Assembly: GCF_022952855.1 (NCBI RefSeq)
Contig: NZ_JALJDX010000209.1
Span: 19,219-83,218, forward strand
DNA: 64,000 nucleotides
Origin: Pseudomonas sp. RGM2987
GTDB lineage: Bacteria; Pseudomonadota; Gammaproteobacteria; Pseudomonadales; Pseudomonadaceae
Direction of reading: 5' to 3'
Positions 46,776 through 59,348 of the stretch are shown piece by piece. The notes below the pieces were generated by a model. The model saw nothing but the letters and a program-made list of their open reading frames with translations, was not told where the DNA came from and searched no databases. Position 1 is the stretch's first letter; each line of letters starts with the position of its first letter. The position numbers were made by a program, and so were the translations under genes.

Positions 46776-47838
46776 GGGCCACCTCCAGGCAGGTATCGAC
46801 CACTTGGGCCGTGGCATCGGGTTTGGCCAGGCGGCGCGCGGCGCGGGCCATGTCTTCAAGTCGTTGCGGCTGCATCAAAACCTCTGTCAGGCGGGCGGCA
46901 AGATCCGCGGCGCCAGTCGTTCTTTGCGGCATCAGGAAGGCAGCGCCTTCGCGGGCCAAATAATCGGCGTTGCGGGTCTGGTGATCGTCGATGGCATGGG
47001 GCAAAGGCACCAGCATCGAGGGCAGACCGGCGGCAGCCAGTTCGCTGATGGTCAGCGCGCCTGCGCGGCACACCACCAGGTCGGCCCAGCCATAGGCTTG
47101 GGCCATGTCTTTGATGAAAGGCTGCACCTGCGCCTCGACGCCGGCGGCGCGATAGCGCTCGGCGGTCACTTCATCGTGGTTTTTGCCGGCCTGGTGAAAC
47201 ACTTCCGGGCGCAGTTCGAGGGCGACCTGCGACAAGGCTTCGGGCAGCAATTTGTTCAACGGCTCCGCCCCCAGGCTTCCACCCAGGATCAGCAAGCGCG
47301 CCTTGCGTCCGGCCAGGGCCGGGCGCGGTGTATCGAGAAACAGCTCGGTACGCACCGGGTTTCCGGTGGTGCGGCGGCTGCCCGACAGGGTAAAGGTGTC
47401 GGGAAAGGCTTCACAGACCCGAGCGGCCAACGGCACCAGTAACCGATTGGCGGTACCGGCCACGGCGTTCTGCTCGTGAACGATCACCGGAACCCCGGCC
47501 AGTTTTGCCGCAACGCCGCCAGGACCGGTCACATAACCGCCAAACCCCACCACACAGACTGGCCGCAGCCGACGGATCACCGCCCGTGCCTGCCAGATGG
47601 ACCTGAGCAACATCAGCGGCGCCTTGAGCAGCGAGAGCTTGCCTTTGCCCCGCAAGCCGCTGGCATCGATCCGGTGCAACTCCAGGCCAGCGCCGGGCAC
47701 CAGTTCGTTCTCGATTCCCCGCGGCGTGCCCAGCCAATGCACGGTGTAGCCGCGTGCCTGGAACTCCCGGGCACAGGCCAGCGCCGGGAACACATGCCCG
47801 CCGGTCCCGCCGGCCATGATCAGCACGTTAGCGCCCAT
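46768..47838 (-). CDS. murG: Undecaprenyldiphospho-muramoylpentapeptide GlcNAc transferase MurG
   Basis: MurG converts lipid I to lipid II on the inner face of the membrane using UDP-GlcNAc. The ATG at 47838 gives 356 residues starting [20 protein letters not shown], with the first glycine loop at about 10-14. The second G loop is [13 protein letters not shown], and the C-terminal donor-binding segment is [19 protein letters not shown]. The start overlaps the ftsW stop by 11 bases. Confidence 0.98.
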
Positions 47839-49045
47839 GGGTCGGCTCCTCGGCGAAGTCGCTCTCGTGGAACTCCATCTCTTCGCTGCCCAGGTGGGTT
47901 CGACTCTCCCACTCGATGCGCAGCAACAAGCCCAGGCAGGCACAGCAGATCACCAGGGAGCTGCCGCCGTAACTGAGGAACGGCAGCGTCAGGCCCTTGG
48001 TCGGCAACAGGCCGACGTTCACGCCGATGTTGATCAGGAACTGGCCGATCCACAGGAACGACAGGCCATACGCCACGTAGGCGGCGAAAAACTGCTTGGC
48101 CTTCTCGGCCCACAAACCGATGTACATGCCGCGCACGCAGACGAACACGAACAACGCGACGGTGCACAGGGAACCGACGACGCCCAGCTCTTCGGCCAGC
48201 ACCGAAAACACGAAGTCGGTGTGGGCTTCCGGCAGGTAGAACTGCTTCTGCACGCTGTTGCCCAGGCCGACGCCCAGCCATTCGCCGCGACCGAAAGCGA
48301 TCAGTGCCTGGGTCAACTGGTAGCCGGAGCCGAACTGGTCGGCCCACGGGTCGGTAAAGGTAATCAGACGCGCCATCCGATAGGGTTGCGCCTGCACCAG
48401 CACGGTCACGGCCGCCACTGCCAGCGCCACCATCAGGACGAAGCGGAACAGCCCGACGCCGCCTAGGAACAACATCGCCGCCGCCGCACCCATCATTACT
48501 ACCGTGGCACCGAAGTCCGGCTCCATCAACAACAGGCCCGCCATTGGCAGCAGGACGATGAACGGCTTGAAGAAGCCCATCCAGCTCTCGCGCACTTCCT
48601 TCTGGCGCCGCACCAGGTAGCCGGCCAGGAAGAGCACCACGAAGACCTTGGCGATTTCCGAAGGCTGGACGTTGAAGAAACTGAAGCCGATCCAGCGCAT
48701 CGAGCCGTTGACCTCGCGGCCGATGCCTGGCACCAGCACCATCACCAGCAGGCCGAAGGCACCGAGCAGCATCATCCAGCCCAGGCGCTGCCAGGTGGCG
48801 ATCGGCACCATCATGGTCACGATGCATGCGCCCAGGCCGATCACCAGGTAAATCAGGTGACGGATCATGTGGTAAAGCGTGTTGCCCGACTGCACGGCAG
48901 CCACTTCCGACGATGCGGAAGTAATCATCACCAGGCCCAGGCCCAGCAGCGCGAGGCAACCGGCGAGCATCGGGAAGTCCAAGTCGATGCCACGCCCGGT
49001 GATCAGCGGCGACGGGTACGGCTTGATGACGTTCATCAGGCTCAT
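47828..49045 (-). CDS. ftsW: Peptidoglycan glycosyltransferase FtsW
   Basis: FtsW is the SEDS-family septal peptidoglycan polymerase that works with FtsI. The ATG at 49045 (MSLMNVIKPYPSPLITGRGID, 405 residues) overlaps the murD stop in ATGA. About ten membrane helices are visible. SEDS signatures include GSMRWIGFSFFNVQPSEIAK and LVQAQPYRMARLITFTDPWA, with the essential Asp of the family expected in the large periplasmic loop. LLPTKGLTLPFLSYGGSSL follows near the C-terminus. The tail is acidic and cytoplasmic. The longer frame from 49168 only shadows murD. Confidence 0.97.
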   Translation of the reverse strand: MSLMNVIKPYPSPLITGRGIDLDFPMLAGCLALLGLGLVMITSASSEVAAVQSGNTLYHMIRHLIYLVIGLGACIVTMMVPIATWQRLGWMMLLGAFGLLVMVLVPGIGREVNGSMRWIGFSFFNVQPSEIAKVFVVLFLAGYLVRRQKEVRESWMGFFKPFIVLLPMAGLLLMEPDFGATVVMMGAAAAMLFLGGVGLFRFVLMVALAVAAVTVLVQAQPYRMARLITFTDPWADQFGSGYQLTQALIAFGRGEWLGVGLGNSVQKQFYLPEAHTDFVFSVLAEELGVVGSLCTVALFVFVCVRGMYIGLWAEKAKQFFAAYVAYGLSFLWIGQFLINIGVNVGLLPTKGLTLPFLSYGGSSLVICCACLGLLLRIEWESRTHLGSEEMEFHESDFAEEPTHGR

Positions 49046-50388
49046 GCCAAGTCCTCCACGGCCCGGGCGAACAACTGTCCGCGCTCTTCGTAGTTCTTGA
49101 ACATGTCGAAACTGGCGCAGGCCGGCGACAACAGCACCGCATCGCCCGGTTGAGCCAGGGCGCGGCATTGCTGCACCGCTTCGTCCAGCGAACCGACGCG
49201 CACCAGCGGCACGGCGTCGCCGAGGGCCTGGGCGATCAATTCACGGTCGCGGCCCATCAGCACCACGGCGCGGCAGTTGGCCGCCACCGGATCACGCAGG
49301 TCCTTGAATTCGGCGCCCTTGCCATCGCCGCCGGCTATCAGCACCAGCTTGCCTTCGATGTCTGCGCCCAGGCCTTCGATAGCGGCCAGTGCGGCGCCGA
49401 CATTGGTGGCCTTGGAATCGTTGTACCAGGCCACGCCATCCAGGTCGCGCACCCACTGGCAGCGGTGTTCGAGGCCGGCGAAGGTACGCAGGGCCGAGAG
49501 CATGGCGTCGAACGGCAGGCCGACCGCATGCCCCAGGGCCAGCGCCGCCAAGGCGTTGGCCTGGTTGTGGGCGCCGCGGATCTTCAATTCGCGCACCGGC
49601 ATCAGGTTCTGGAATTCGAACGCCAGGTACTTCTCGCCGTTCTCTTCACGCAGCCCGAAGCCCTTGAAGTCCGGCACGCCCAGGCCGAAGGACCAGCACG
49701 GCATGCCTTCGCCCAACAGCGGACGGGTCAAGGCGTCCTGGCGGTTGAACACCACCTGCCGGGCGCCGCGGAAGATCCGGTGCTTGGCCAGGTGATAGGC
49801 CGGCAGGCCGCTGTAGCGGTCCATGTGGTCTTCGCTGACGTTGAGCACGGTGGCCACTTCGGCGCCCAGGTGATCGGTGGTTTCCAGCTGGAAGCTCGAC
49901 AGCTCCATCACGTACAGCTCGACGTCGTCGCTGAGCAGGTCCAGCGCCGGCGTACCCAGGTTACCGCCTACGGCGACGCGCTTGCCGGCCGCAGCCGCCA
50001 TCTCGCCCACCAGGGTGGTGACGGTGCTTTTCGCATTGGAACCGCTGATGGCGACAATTGGCGCCTTGGCGTTACGCGCGAACAACTCGATGTCGCCGGA
50101 CAAACGCACACCACGGGCGGCGGCCGCCTGCAGGGCCGGCGTTGCCAGGGCCAGGCCAGGGCTCACGTAGAGCTCATCGGCGCGGCACAGGAATTCGACG
50201 TCCAGCTCGCCACAACGCACCTCCACCTGCGGATAGTCACGCCGCAGCGTGGCCAGCTCAGGTGGATTTTCCCGCGTATCGGCGACGGCAAACGACACGC
50301 CCCGGTTCGCCAGGAAGCGAACCAGGGACATGCCGCTCTTGCCGAGGCCGACAACGATGCGGAAGTGGTCAGAAGCGATCAGGGACAC
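49042..50388 (-). CDS. murD: UDP-N-acetylmuramoyl-L-alanine--D-glutamate ligase MurD
   Basis: MurD adds D-Glu to UDP-MurNAc-L-Ala. The 448-residue protein begins MSLIASDHFRIVVGLGKSGMS, with a Rossmann-like UDP-binding domain. The ATP-binding motif is AISGSNAKSTVTTLVG (about 113-128). Other Mur motifs include NVSEDHMDRYSGL (metal and substrate), GLEHRCQWVRD and WYNDSKATNVGAA. It lies five bases after mraY and overlaps ftsW by four bases. Confidence 0.98.
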   Translation of the reverse strand: MSLIASDHFRIVVGLGKSGMSLVRFLANRGVSFAVADTRENPPELATLRRDYPQVEVRCGELDVEFLCRADELYVSPGLALATPALQAAAARGVRLSGDIELFARNAKAPIVAISGSNAKSTVTTLVGEMAAAAGKRVAVGGNLGTPALDLLSDDVELYVMELSSFQLETTDHLGAEVATVLNVSEDHMDRYSGLPAYHLAKHRIFRGARQVVFNRQDALTRPLLGEGMPCWSFGLGVPDFKGFGLREENGEKYLAFEFQNLMPVRELKIRGAHNQANALAALALGHAVGLPFDAMLSALRTFAGLEHRCQWVRDLDGVAWYNDSKATNVGAALAAIEGLGADIEGKLVLIAGGDGKGAEFKDLRDPVAANCRAVVLMGRDRELIAQALGDAVPLVRVGSLDEAVQQCRALAQPGDAVLLSPACASFDMFKNYEERGQLFARAVEDLA

Positions 50389-50393
50389 TCGTT

Positions 50394-51476
50394 CTACCTC
50401 AGCTTCAGGGTGGCAAGGCCGATCAGCACCAGAATCACGGTGATGATCCAGAAACGGACGATCACGCGCGGCTCGGGCCAGCCCTTGAGTTCAAAGTGGT
50501 GATGGATCGGCGCCATGCGGAAAACGCGGCGGCCGGTCAATTTAAAGGAGGCAACCTGAATGACGACTGACAGGGTCTCCATCACGAACACACCGCCCAT
50601 GATGAACAGGACGATTTCCTGGCGAACGATCACAGCGATGGTGCCCAGGGCCGCGCCCAGCGCCAACGCACCGACGTCACCCATGAAGACCTGCGCCGGG
50701 TAGGTGTTGAACCACAGGAAACCCAGGCCCGCACCGATCAATGCACCGCAGAACACAATCAGCTCGCCCGCCCCCGGCACATACGGGATCAGCAGGTATT
50801 CAGCGAACTTCACGTTACCCGACAGGTAGCAAAAGATCCCCAGCGCACCGCCGACCATGACCGTCGGCATGATCGCCAGGCCGTCGAGGCCATCGGTGAG
50901 GTTGACCGCGTTGCTCGAGCCGACGATGACCAGGTAGGTCAGGACGATGAAGCCTGCGCCCAACGGAATGCTGTAGTCCTTGAGCATCGGCAGGATCAGC
51001 GTGGTTTCCACTGGCGAAGCGGCCGTCATATAAAGAAAGATCGCCGCGCCGAGGCCGAACACCGACTGCCAGAAATACTTCCAGCGGCTTGGCAGGCCAC
51101 GGGAGTTCTTCTCGATGACCTTGCGGTAGTCGTCGACCCAGCCGATGGCGCCGAACAACAGGGTCACCAGCAGCACGACCCAGACGTAGCGGTTCGCCAG
51201 GTCGGCCCAGAGCAAGGTGCTGATGCCGATCGACGACAGAATCAGCGCGCCGCCCATGGTCGGGGTGCCGGACTTGGACAGGTGCGATTGCGGGCCGTCG
51301 TTACGCACCGACTGGCCGATTTGCAGGTTCTGCAGGGTGCGGATCATCCACGGGCCCAGGAACAGCGACATCGACAACGCGGTCAGCACACCCAGGATCC
51401 CGCGCAGGGTCAGGTACTGGAAGACCGCGAAGCCTTTGTAGAACTGTTGCAGGTACTCCGCTAGCAGCAGCAGCAT
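50394..51476 (-). CDS. mraY: Phospho-MurNAc-pentapeptide transferase MraY
   Basis: MraY makes lipid I at the inner membrane. The 360-residue polytopic protein starts [20 protein letters not shown] at the ATG at 51476, one base overlapping the murF stop (TAATG). Ten hydrophobic segments are visible. Catalytic aspartates lie in [10 protein letters not shown] (adjacent DD, about 115-116) and [13 protein letters not shown], with the family's MAPIHHHFE motif near residue 325. An upstream frame extension falls within murF. Confidence 0.98.
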   Translation of the reverse strand: MLLLLAEYLQQFYKGFAVFQYLTLRGILGVLTALSMSLFLGPWMIRTLQNLQIGQSVRNDGPQSHLSKSGTPTMGGALILSSIGISTLLWADLANRYVWVVLLVTLLFGAIGWVDDYRKVIEKNSRGLPSRWKYFWQSVFGLGAAIFLYMTAASPVETTLILPMLKDYSIPLGAGFIVLTYLVIVGSSNAVNLTDGLDGLAIMPTVMVGGALGIFCYLSGNVKFAEYLLIPYVPGAGELIVFCGALIGAGLGFLWFNTYPAQVFMGDVGALALGAALGTIAVIVRQEIVLFIMGGVFVMETLSVVIQVASFKLTGRRVFRMAPIHHHFELKGWPEPRVIVRFWIITVILVLIGLATLKLR

Positions 51477-52843
51477 TAATGTTTCTCCGTACGGGTGCCG
51501 CACAACGCCGCGACGATGTTTTCCATCGCGGCGCTACGAGAGCCCTTGATCAATAGGGTGGTGTTCGGGTCCTGCTCGGCGCCCAGCGCCTGGATCAGCT
51601 CGGCCTGCGTCGTGAAATGCCGGCCGTGCTCGCCAAAGGCGGCGACTGCATGGGCCATCATCGGGCCGACGGCATACAGCGCATCGACCTTGCCACGCGC
51701 GTAGGCGCCGACATCGTGATGGCCTTGCTGCGCCCACTCGCCCAGCTCGCCGATATCCCCGAGCACCAGCACGGTACGGCCGGAAAAACCGGCGAGGATA
51801 TCCACTGCCGCGCACATGGACGTCGGGTTGGCGTTGTAGGTGTCGTCGATCACGCGCATGCCGTTACTGGCCAACTGCGCGACGGTACGCCCCTTGACCG
51901 GCTGCACCGCGTTCAGCCCGGCAACGATGCCCGGCAACGACACGCCCAGGGCGTGGGCGGCAGCGGCGGCGGCCAGGGCATTGCCGACGTTATGAGTGCC
52001 GAGCAGGTTCAACTGGACCCGCTCGGCGCCATCCGGGCCGTGCAGATTGAAAGCCGGGCACCCCCGGGCATCGCGGTCCAGGTCACTGGCATAGAAGTTC
52101 GCAGCGACATTACTCAGGGCAAAGGTCAGCACCTTGCGCTCGCCGGCTCGGGTCTTCCAGATCTCGAAGGCCTTGTCGTCGAGATTCAGCACGGCGACGC
52201 CATCGGCCGCCAGCCCTTCGATGATCTCGCCCTTGGCTTCGACGATTTTTTCCGGGCCGCCGAACTCGCCGACATGGGCGGTCCCGGCGTTGTTGAGCAC
52301 GGCCACATGGGGCTTGGTCAGGCCCACGGTGTAGGCAATTTCACCGAGCCGCGAAGCACCCAGTTCAATGACGGCGGCGCTGTGTTCCGGCGCCAACTCC
52401 AGCAAGGTCAGCGGCACGCCGAGGTCGTTGTTCAGGTTGCCGCGCGTGGCGAGCACCGGACCACGGGTGCGCAGGATGCTCGCGAGCATTTCCTTGACCG
52501 TGGTCTTGCCGCTGGAACCGGTGATGGCCGCGACCGGGTTGCCGAAGGCCGCGCGGTTCAGCGCCCCGAGTTGGCCCAGGGCCTGGCGGGTATCCTCTAC
52601 CTGCAACTGGGGCAAGGTGCTGTTGCTCACTTCGCGCTCGACCAGTGCCGCGACCGCACCTTTGGCCGCGACCTCGTTCAAGTAATCGTGGCCATCAAAA
52701 CGCGGACCGGTCAGGGCGACGAACAACTGCCCCGGGGCAATGGCCCGGCTGTCGATGCTGACGCCGTCGAAACTGGCGTCGGCCGCAATGAGGCGCGCGT
52801 TCAGGGCGTTGGTCAGCTCGCTGAGTTTCAAGGCCTTAAGCAT
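51476..52843 (-). CDS. murF: UDP-MurNAc-tripeptide--D-Ala-D-Ala ligase MurF
   Basis: MurF adds D-Ala-D-Ala to complete the pentapeptide. The 455-residue protein has the ATP motif [19 protein letters not shown] (about 107-125). The Mur-family [11 protein letters not shown] follows near residue 200. The C-terminal domain includes [18 protein letters not shown]. The start overlaps the murE stop by eight bases. It is preceded by murE and followed directly by mraY. Confidence 0.98.
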   Translation of the reverse strand: MLKALKLSELTNALNARLIAADASFDGVSIDSRAIAPGQLFVALTGPRFDGHDYLNEVAAKGAVAALVEREVSNSTLPQLQVEDTRQALGQLGALNRAAFGNPVAAITGSSGKTTVKEMLASILRTRGPVLATRGNLNNDLGVPLTLLELAPEHSAAVIELGASRLGEIAYTVGLTKPHVAVLNNAGTAHVGEFGGPEKIVEAKGEIIEGLAADGVAVLNLDDKAFEIWKTRAGERKVLTFALSNVAANFYASDLDRDARGCPAFNLHGPDGAERVQLNLLGTHNVGNALAAAAAAHALGVSLPGIVAGLNAVQPVKGRTVAQLASNGMRVIDDTYNANPTSMCAAVDILAGFSGRTVLVLGDIGELGEWAQQGHHDVGAYARGKVDALYAVGPMMAHAVAAFGEHGRHFTTQAELIQALGAEQDPNTTLLIKGSRSAAMENIVAALCGTRTEKH

Positions 52844-54298
52844 GAGCCACCTCCCACGCGGTCAAGGCATGATCGGCCTCCACCAGATCGGAGAAAGGCT
52901 GGCGTTCGCCGTTGATTTCCTGGTAATCCTCGTGCCCCTTGCCCGCCAGGACGATGACGTCGTCCGCCGCAGCGCTGGCGATCAACCGGGCAATGGCCTG
53001 GCCGCGACCGGCGACGAAATCGACGTTATCGGCGGCCGAGAAGCCGGCGCGGATGTCGTCGAAAATCCGCAGCGGGTCTTCGCTACGTGGGTTGTCATCG
53101 GTCACCAGCACGCCATCGGCCAGCCGCTCGACCACTTCGGCCATCAGCGGACGCTTGCCACGGTCGCGGTCGCCGCCGCAGCCGAACAGGCACAGCAGCC
53201 GGCCCTTGGCGTGAGGCCGCAAAGCCGTCAGGACTTTTTCCAGGGCATCGGGGGTGTGGGCATAGTCGACCACGACCAGCGGCTGGGTACCGCCACCCAG
53301 GCGCTGCATGCGTCCGGCCGGGCCTTCGAGCTTTGGCAGGACCTTGAGGATTTCGTCCAGCGCGTAGTCCAGGCCGAGCAAAGCGCCAATAGCGGCCAGC
53401 ACGTTGCTCAGGTTGAAGCGGCCCAGCAGGGTGCTGCGCAGGTGGTGCTCGCCCTGGGGCGTGACCAGCGTGGCGCGCACGCCTTCGTCATCGAACTGCG
53501 CCTGGCGCACATAAAGGTAGGCGCTGGCATTTTCCAGGCTATAGGTGATCAACCGCGACTCGCGCTTGTCGGCAGCCAATTGCCGGCCGAACTCGTCATC
53601 GAGATTGATGACCCGACATTTCAGATCATTCCAGGCAAACAGCCTGGCCTTGGCTTCACCGTAGGCCTGCATGGTGCCGTGGTAATCCAGGTGATCGCGG
53701 GACAGGTTGGTCAGCACCGCAACGTCGAACGCCAGCGCGGTGACACGCCCCTGATCCAGGCCATGGGAAGAGACTTCCATGGCGACCGCCTTGGCGCCAG
53801 CCTTCTTCAGGTCGGCCAGGGTCGCTTGTACGGCAATTGGGTTCGGCGTGGTGTGCAAGCCACTTTCCAGCGCGCCATGGAAGCCGCTGCCCAATGTCCC
53901 GACGATGCCGCAATGCTGGCCGAGCAGGTCCAGGGCCTGGGCCACCAGTTGGGTCACGCTGGTCTTGCCATTGGTGCCAGTCACGCCGACCAGGTTCAGG
54001 TGACGGCTCGGCTCGCCATAGAAACGTCCGGCGATATCCGACAGCTGCGCCGCCAGGCCCTTGACCGGAATCAGCGGCACGTCGGTGATCGGCAGCACGG
54101 TGGCACCGTCCACTTCATAGGCTACGGCCGCCGCGCCACGCTTCAGGGCATCGGCAATGTGGGCACGACCATCGAAACGGGCACCGGGCACCGCCAGGAA
54201 CAGGTCCCCGGCCCGCACGTTACGGCTGTCCAGGGCCAGCTCGCGGATCAGCAGGTCGTGACCGGCATGGGCAAAAATCTTGTTCAGGCTCAGGGACA

Positions 54299-54299
<1 letters not shown>
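52836..54299 (-). CDS. murE: UDP-MurNAc-L-Ala-D-Glu--meso-diaminopimelate ligase MurE
   Basis: MurE adds meso-diaminopimelate. The 487-residue protein begins MSLSLNKIFAHAGHDLLIREL. It carries GVTGTNGKTSVTQLVAQAL (about 109-127), the substrate segment MEVSSHGLDQGRV, and LTNLSRDHLDYHGTM. The carbamylated-Lys region YGEAKARLF follows. The diaminopimelate-specificity motif is DNPRSEDP (DNPR), the Gram-negative form. It overlaps ftsI by one base. Confidence 0.98.
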
Positions 54300-56327
<2,028 letters not shown>

Positions 56328-56331
<4 letters not shown>

Positions 56332-57275
56332 CGCAACTTCTCCGCAACACGCATGACGGCGCTACGGGCGCGCGGGTTGGCCTTGAGTTCGGCCTCGGAG
56401 GCGAACTGCGCTTTGCCATGGATCTTGATTTTCGGCACGAAGGCTTCGAAACGTACCGGCAGGTTGCGCGGCAGGTTATCGGCCTCGCCCTTGGTGAGTT
56501 TGCGCATGAACAGCTTGACGATACGGTCTTCCAGGGAATGGAAGCTGATCACCACCAGGCGACCGCCAACCTCCAACGCTTCGAGCGCTGCTTCGAGGCC
56601 AGCTTCGAGGTCACCCAGTTCATTATTGACGTGGATGCGCAAACCCTGGAAAGCACGAGTTGCCGGGTTCTTGCCCTTCTCCCATGCCGGGTTGGCGACT
56701 TTCAGCACCTCGGCCAAATCGCCGGTGCGCTCGAATGGCTTGATGTCGCGGCGCTCGACCACGGCGCGGGCCATGCGGCCGGAGAAACGTTCCTCGCCAT
56801 ACTCCTTGAAGACCCGGGCGATTTCTTCCACCGGCGCGGTATTGACGAATTCGGCAGCACTGATGCCGCGGGACGGGTCCATGCGCATGTCCAGCGGGCC
56901 GTCATTGAGAAAGCTGAAACCGCGCTCCGGGTCGTCCAGCTGCGGCGACGACACGCCCAGGTCCAGCAAAACGCCGTTGACCTTGCCCGCCAGGCCACGC
57001 CCGGCAATCTCCGAGCCCAGCTCGGCAAAGCTGCGCTGCACAACGACAAAGCGGCCGTCTTCGGCCGCCAGCGCTTGCCCGGTGGCAATCGCTTGAGGAT
57101 CCTTGTCGAATCCCAACAGCCGTCCACCCGGACCGAGCTTGCTGAGGATCAACCGGCTGTGCCCGCCACGCCCGAACGTACCGTCCAGATAGCAGCCATC
57201 AGGACGTACGGCGAGAGCCTCGACGGCTTCGTCAAGCAGTACGGTGATGTGGTTAAAGCCGCTATCAATAGTCAC
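56328..57275 (-). CDS. rsmH: 16S rRNA m4C1402 methyltransferase RsmH
   Basis: RsmH (MraW) methylates N4 of C1402 in 16S rRNA. Its partner RsmI, which methylates the 2'-O of the same base, is also in this window. The 315-residue protein starts [21 protein letters not shown]. The SAM-binding motif is [14 protein letters not shown] (about 32-45), and [20 protein letters not shown] follows. It overlaps mraZ by four bases and ftsL by four bases. Confidence 0.98.
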
Positions 57276-57727
57276 AGGATCAAATCACGCAGTTCATCAG
57301 GCATGGCGCCCGGTTGTTGAATAGCAGCGAGGTCAGCGGCAGAAACCGCGTTCCAGGCATCTTCGTCCCACAGCTGGAACTTGTTCAGTTGGCCCACCAG
57401 CATGGCGCGCTTGTCGAGCTTGGCGTATTCGCGCAGGCGCGGCGGAACCAGGAAACGACCACTGCCATCGAGCTCCAGGTCGACGGCGTTACCGATCAGC
57501 AGGCGTTGCAGACGACGGTTTTCTTCACGCAAGGACGGCAGTGCGCGCAGTTTGGTTTCAATGATTTCCCACTCATCCAGAGGGTAAACGCACAAACATG
57601 GGTCAACGGCGTCGATCGTCACGATTAACTGGCCGGAACTTCGCGAAACGAGCTCGTCACGATACCGGCTCGGCATGGCGAGACGGCCCTTTGCATCGAG
57701 ACTGATAGCGTTAGCTCCGCGAAACAC
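57272..57727 (-). CDS. mraZ: Transcriptional regulator MraZ
   Basis: MraZ is the conserved first gene of the dcw cluster. It has two AbrB-like (SpoVT-AbrB) half-domains and represses its own promoter in E. coli. The 151-residue product starts with a GTG ([22 protein letters not shown]), with GGAGA nine bases upstream. The second repeat includes [20 protein letters not shown]. Its likely operator, three TGGNN boxes ten bases apart, is visible at 57768-57795, directly downstream of a good promoter. Confidence 0.97.
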   Translation of the reverse strand: MFRGANAISLDAKGRLAMPSRYRDELVSRSSGQLIVTIDAVDPCLCVYPLDEWEIIETKLRALPSLREENRRLQRLLIGNAVDLELDGSGRFLVPPRLREYAKLDKRAMLVGQLNKFQLWDEDAWNAVSAADLAAIQQPGAMPDELRDLIL

Positions 57728-57767
57728 GTCAGCGTTTCTCCAAAATTTAGCGTTTTACGCTCAAAAA

Positions 57768-57795
57768 ACCCACTTCATGCCACTTTCCGCCACTT
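57768..57795 (-). promoter_or_regulatory. MraZ operator: three direct repeats ten bases apart
   Basis: On the minus strand AAGTGGC, AAGTGGC and AAGTGGG recur with exact 10-bp period (TGGCG, TGGCA and TGGGT separated by 5 bases). This matches the arrangement of TGGGN boxes bound by MraZ in E. coli. They cover about +1 to +28 relative to the predicted start site, well placed for repression. Confidence 0.85.
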
Positions 57796-57801
57796 GCGCA
57801 C

Positions 57802-57831
57802 ACTATAGGAATGCGCCCACTGCACCGTCAA
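57802..57831 (-). promoter_or_regulatory. Sigma70 promoter of the dcw cluster (Pmra)
   Basis: On the minus strand TTGACG (57831-57826) and TATAGT (57807-57802) are separated by 18 bases, close to the consensus hexamers. Transcription should start near 57795, giving a leader of about 68 bases before mraZ. A further GTGGGC lies in the spacer. Confidence 0.8.
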
Positions 57832-58035
57832 GGCGCGGATTGAAGGAAAAGCCTTATAGATCGGAGATTTAGGAGCGTTTCAGGAGAGAGAACAGGAATC
57901 TGACGTAGGAAATTTCACCTCAACCCGAGAGAGCACAGGAGGCTGCGCGCACAAGTTAAAGTAATTTGTTAAGAGTAAGATTTTTTTGGTCTTAGGAACG
58001 GTGTCTGCCAGTGATTCCGGCAGGGAGGGGAAAAG

Positions 58036-58389
58036 GTGGAGAGTCGATCTGTAAGCCGGGTTCTGTCTTGAACAGTCATTCGTCTACGATGGCCATCACT
58101 GGACATCTTTAGCAACCTACCCGGTCCCAGCGCGGGCCACGCCTTGGGACCCTATTTGGTCTTGCTCCAAGTGGGGTTTACCTAGCCACGAACTGTTGCC
58201 AGCCGTGCGGTGCGCTCTTACCGCACCTTTTCACCCTTACCGGCGCCGAAACGCTTAGGCGGTTATTTTCTGTGGCACTTTCCGTAGGCTCACGCCTCCC
58301 AGGCATTACCTGGCACTTCGCCCTATGGAGCCCGGACTTTCCTCCCCCCCCTAATTTTCATAGAGGGCAGCGACTGTCCGATCGACTCT
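58036..58389 (-). ncRNA. rnpB: RNase P RNA (M1 RNA), class A
   Basis: This is the catalytic RNA of RNase P, which matures tRNA 5' ends. Read on the minus strand it begins AGAGTCGATCGGACAGTCGC and contains the universal GAGGAAAGTCCGGGCTCC and AGTGCCACAGAAAATAACCG segments. It ends ACCCGGCTTACAGATCGACT, so the 5' and 3' ends pair (P1 helix, AGAGTCGATC with GATCGACTCT). The length, about 354 bases, fits gamma-proteobacterial M1 RNA. The exact ends are inferred from the P1 pairing. It sits between mraZ and rsmI, the usual Pseudomonas location. Confidence 0.97.
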
Positions 58390-58463
58390 CCGCCGCGAAG
58401 GTTAACGGTAGAGCGCCTCAAGAACAAGCGATAAAAGCCTTGGGCCAGCCTGGCACCCTGCCT

Positions 58464-59336
58464 TCATTGACCCTTCTGCTTGTCCAGCGCGACCTGGTAC
58501 AGCACATTCTTGCGCTCGCCAGTGATCTGCGCCGCCAGGGCGGCGGCACGCTTGAGAGGCATTTCTTCCAGCAGCAGGTTCAGGATGCGCATCGCTTCGC
58601 TGCTGACCGCCTCTTCGTTTTCCGGCGGCGTCCAGCCCGCCACCAGCACCACGCACTCGCCGCGCTGCTGGTTGCTGTCGTTCTCGACAAAGGCACGCAA
58701 CTCGGCCAATGGCAGGCCCTTGAGGGTTTCAAAGGTCTTGGTCAACTCACGGGCCAGCAGCGCCGGACGCTCGGCACCGAATACCAGCTCCATGTCTTGC
58801 AAACACTCGAGGATACGGTGCGGTGCCTCATAAAAGATCAGCGTGCGCGGTTCTTCCTTTATAGCCTCCAGGCGTGCGCGCCGTCCGACAGCCTTGGCCG
58901 GCAGGAAACCTTCGAAGATGAAACGGTCCGACGGCAGGCCAGCCGCCGACAGCGCCGCGATCAGGGCGCATGCCCCCGGCACCGGCACCACGTTGATCCC
59001 GGCCGCCCGCGCCTGACGCACCAGATGATAGCCAGGGTCGGAAATCAGCGGCGTCCCCGCGTCGGAGATCAGCGCGACGTTATCGCCCGCCAGCAGTCGG
59101 GTGATAAAACGACTGCCCTCGTCCCGCTCATTATGTTCGTGGCAGGCCGCCAAGGGCGTGGAAATACCAAAATGTTGCAGCAAGCGCTGGGAATGGCGGG
59201 TGTCTTCGGCCGCAATAAGGGCAACCTCCTGCAGGATCTTCAGCGCCCGGGCACTGATATCGTCCAGGTTGCCGATGGGCGTCGCCACCACATAAAGCGA
59301 GCCGGCAGCGGAATTCAAAGCACCTGGAGCAGTCAA
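58464..59336 (-). CDS. rsmI: 16S rRNA 2'-O-ribose C1402 methyltransferase RsmI
   Basis: RsmI methylates the 2'-OH of C1402 in 16S rRNA, complementing RsmH. I start it at the TTG at 59336 (LTAPGALNSAAGSLYVVATP, 290 residues), because GAGGT lies seven bases upstream. The ATG at 59369 has no such site. Tetrapyrrole-methylase-fold signatures are LYVVATPIGNLDDISARAL, AAEDTRHSQRLLQHFGI, ALISDAGTPLISDPGYHLV and FYEAPHRI. The C-terminus ends NVLYQVALDKQKGQ. It is divergent from lpoA, with a REP doublet between them. Confidence 0.95.
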   Translation of the reverse strand: MTAPGALNSAAGSLYVVATPIGNLDDISARALKILQEVALIAAEDTRHSQRLLQHFGISTPLAACHEHNERDEGSRFITRLLAGDNVALISDAGTPLISDPGYHLVRQARAAGINVVPVPGACALIAALSAAGLPSDRFIFEGFLPAKAVGRRARLEAIKEEPRTLIFYEAPHRILECLQDMELVFGAERPALLARELTKTFETLKGLPLAELRAFVENDSNQQRGECVVLVAGWTPPENEEAVSSEAMRILNLLLEEMPLKRAAALAAQITGERKNVLYQVALDKQKGQ

Positions 59337-59343
59337 AACGCGC

Positions 59344-59348
59344 ACCTC
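59344..59348 (-). promoter_or_regulatory. Ribosome-binding site fixing the TTG start of rsmI
   Basis: GAGGT on the minus strand sits seven bases before TTG (59336-59334). It supports this rare start over the upstream ATG at 59369, which lacks a Shine-Dalgarno sequence. Confidence 0.7.

Larger units (their letters stand above)
57728..58035. other. Intergenic region between mraZ and rnpB
   Basis: The mraZ promoter and operator occupy 57768-57831. Bases 57840-58035 hold no gene that I can see. An AT-rich hairpin-like TAAGA...TCTTA with a T-rich loop lies near 57970-58000, and the segment must contain the 3' end of the rnpB transcript. Confidence 0.6.
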
